From: an uncultured Desulfovibrio sp.
Lineage (GTDB): Bacteria > Desulfobacterota > Desulfovibrionia > Desulfovibrionales > Desulfovibrionaceae
Reading direction: 5' to 3'
DNA: 13,165 nucleotides
NCBI GenBank assembly: GCA_900550745.1
Contig: URTO01000017.1
Coordinates: forward strand, 1-13,165
The position numbers and the translations under genes are program-made. Shown here one piece after another: positions 13,103-13,165 of the stretch. Position 1 is the stretch's first letter. Each line of letters opens with the position of its first letter. The notes beneath the pieces are model-generated. The model saw nothing but the letters and a program-made list of their open reading frames with translations. It was not told where the DNA came from and did no database searches.

Positions 13103-13165
13103 ACACCGGCAATCTTCTTTATACCCAAATGAACATCACTCACTTTTATTAATGAAGCATCAAAT
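13103..13165. other. Short AT-rich non-phage flank beyond the capsid break
   Basis: The last about 63 nt are AT-rich and match neither the composition of the operon nor any protein that should precede a gpT capsid gene (protease/scaffold in Mu-like phages). No gene, promoter or IS end can be identified in so short a piece. It is the foreign side of the junction at about 13102/13103. Confidence 0.55.

Noticed and set aside
1..13165. CRISPR array, tRNA/rRNA gene or site-specific invertase
   Set aside because: No regularly spaced repeats, no cloverleaf-like gene, and no recombinase coding region or inverted crossover pair was seen on either strand.

Overview
This window holds most of the late (virion) operon of a Mu-related transposable phage, or a remnant of one, with a non-contractile siphovirus-type tail. 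Every gene I can support lies on the minus strand, so the operon runs from right (about 13.1 kb) to left (about 0.36 kb). The coding part is visibly GC-rich with strong G/C third positions, which is why long spurious antisense frames appear on the plus strand. The host is probably a GC-rich proteobacterium. A Desulfovibrio/Bilophila-like host is a weak guess based on the style of the long hairpin near 10.03 kb, and no host gene is present to test it.

Right to left, in the order of transcription. (1) Head: a Mu gpT-like major capsid protein (12170-13090) that lacks its normal first residues and RBS, because homology stops near 13102 and AT-rich unrelated DNA follows. (2) Head completion and joining: a Mu gp36-like DUF1320 protein (11606-12028), then a Mu gp37-like DUF1834 protein (11160-11609). 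(3) Tail tube or major tail protein (10188-11150), where Mu itself would encode a contractile sheath. (4) A roughly 200-nt non-coding gap with strong hairpins. (5) Tail assembly chaperone pair (9632-9985 and 9456-9632), with a convincing -1 frameshift cassette: AAGGAGGT, 9 nt, then T_TTT_TTC. (6) A short tape measure protein (8253-9446). (7) Two virion proteins of unknown role (7219-8217, 6083-7222). (8) Tail-tip genes in the order also seen in the Rhodobacter GTA and lambda tails: a large Dit-like protein (4428-6086), a DUF2163/BR0599-family hub with four Cys in the layout of an Fe-S site (3655-4428), an NlpC/P60 peptidase (3078-3593), a lambda J-like tip protein (760-3087), and a small coiled-coil tip or fibre protein (357-641).

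The genes are tightly packed, with 1-, 4- or 10-nt overlaps or short gaps and mostly clear Shine-Dalgarno sequences. The exceptions are informative. The only two gaps longer than 120 nt follow the two proteins needed in highest copy number, capsid and tail tube, and both are rich in hairpins. This suggests attenuators or mRNA-stabilising elements that set stoichiometry.

The leftmost 356 nt are AT-rich and non-phage-like, with no gene I can support, and probably hold the phage end or flanking host or IS DNA. No transposase, repressor, portal, protease/scaffold, lysis, integrase, invertase, reverse transcriptase, CRISPR or RNA gene is visible.
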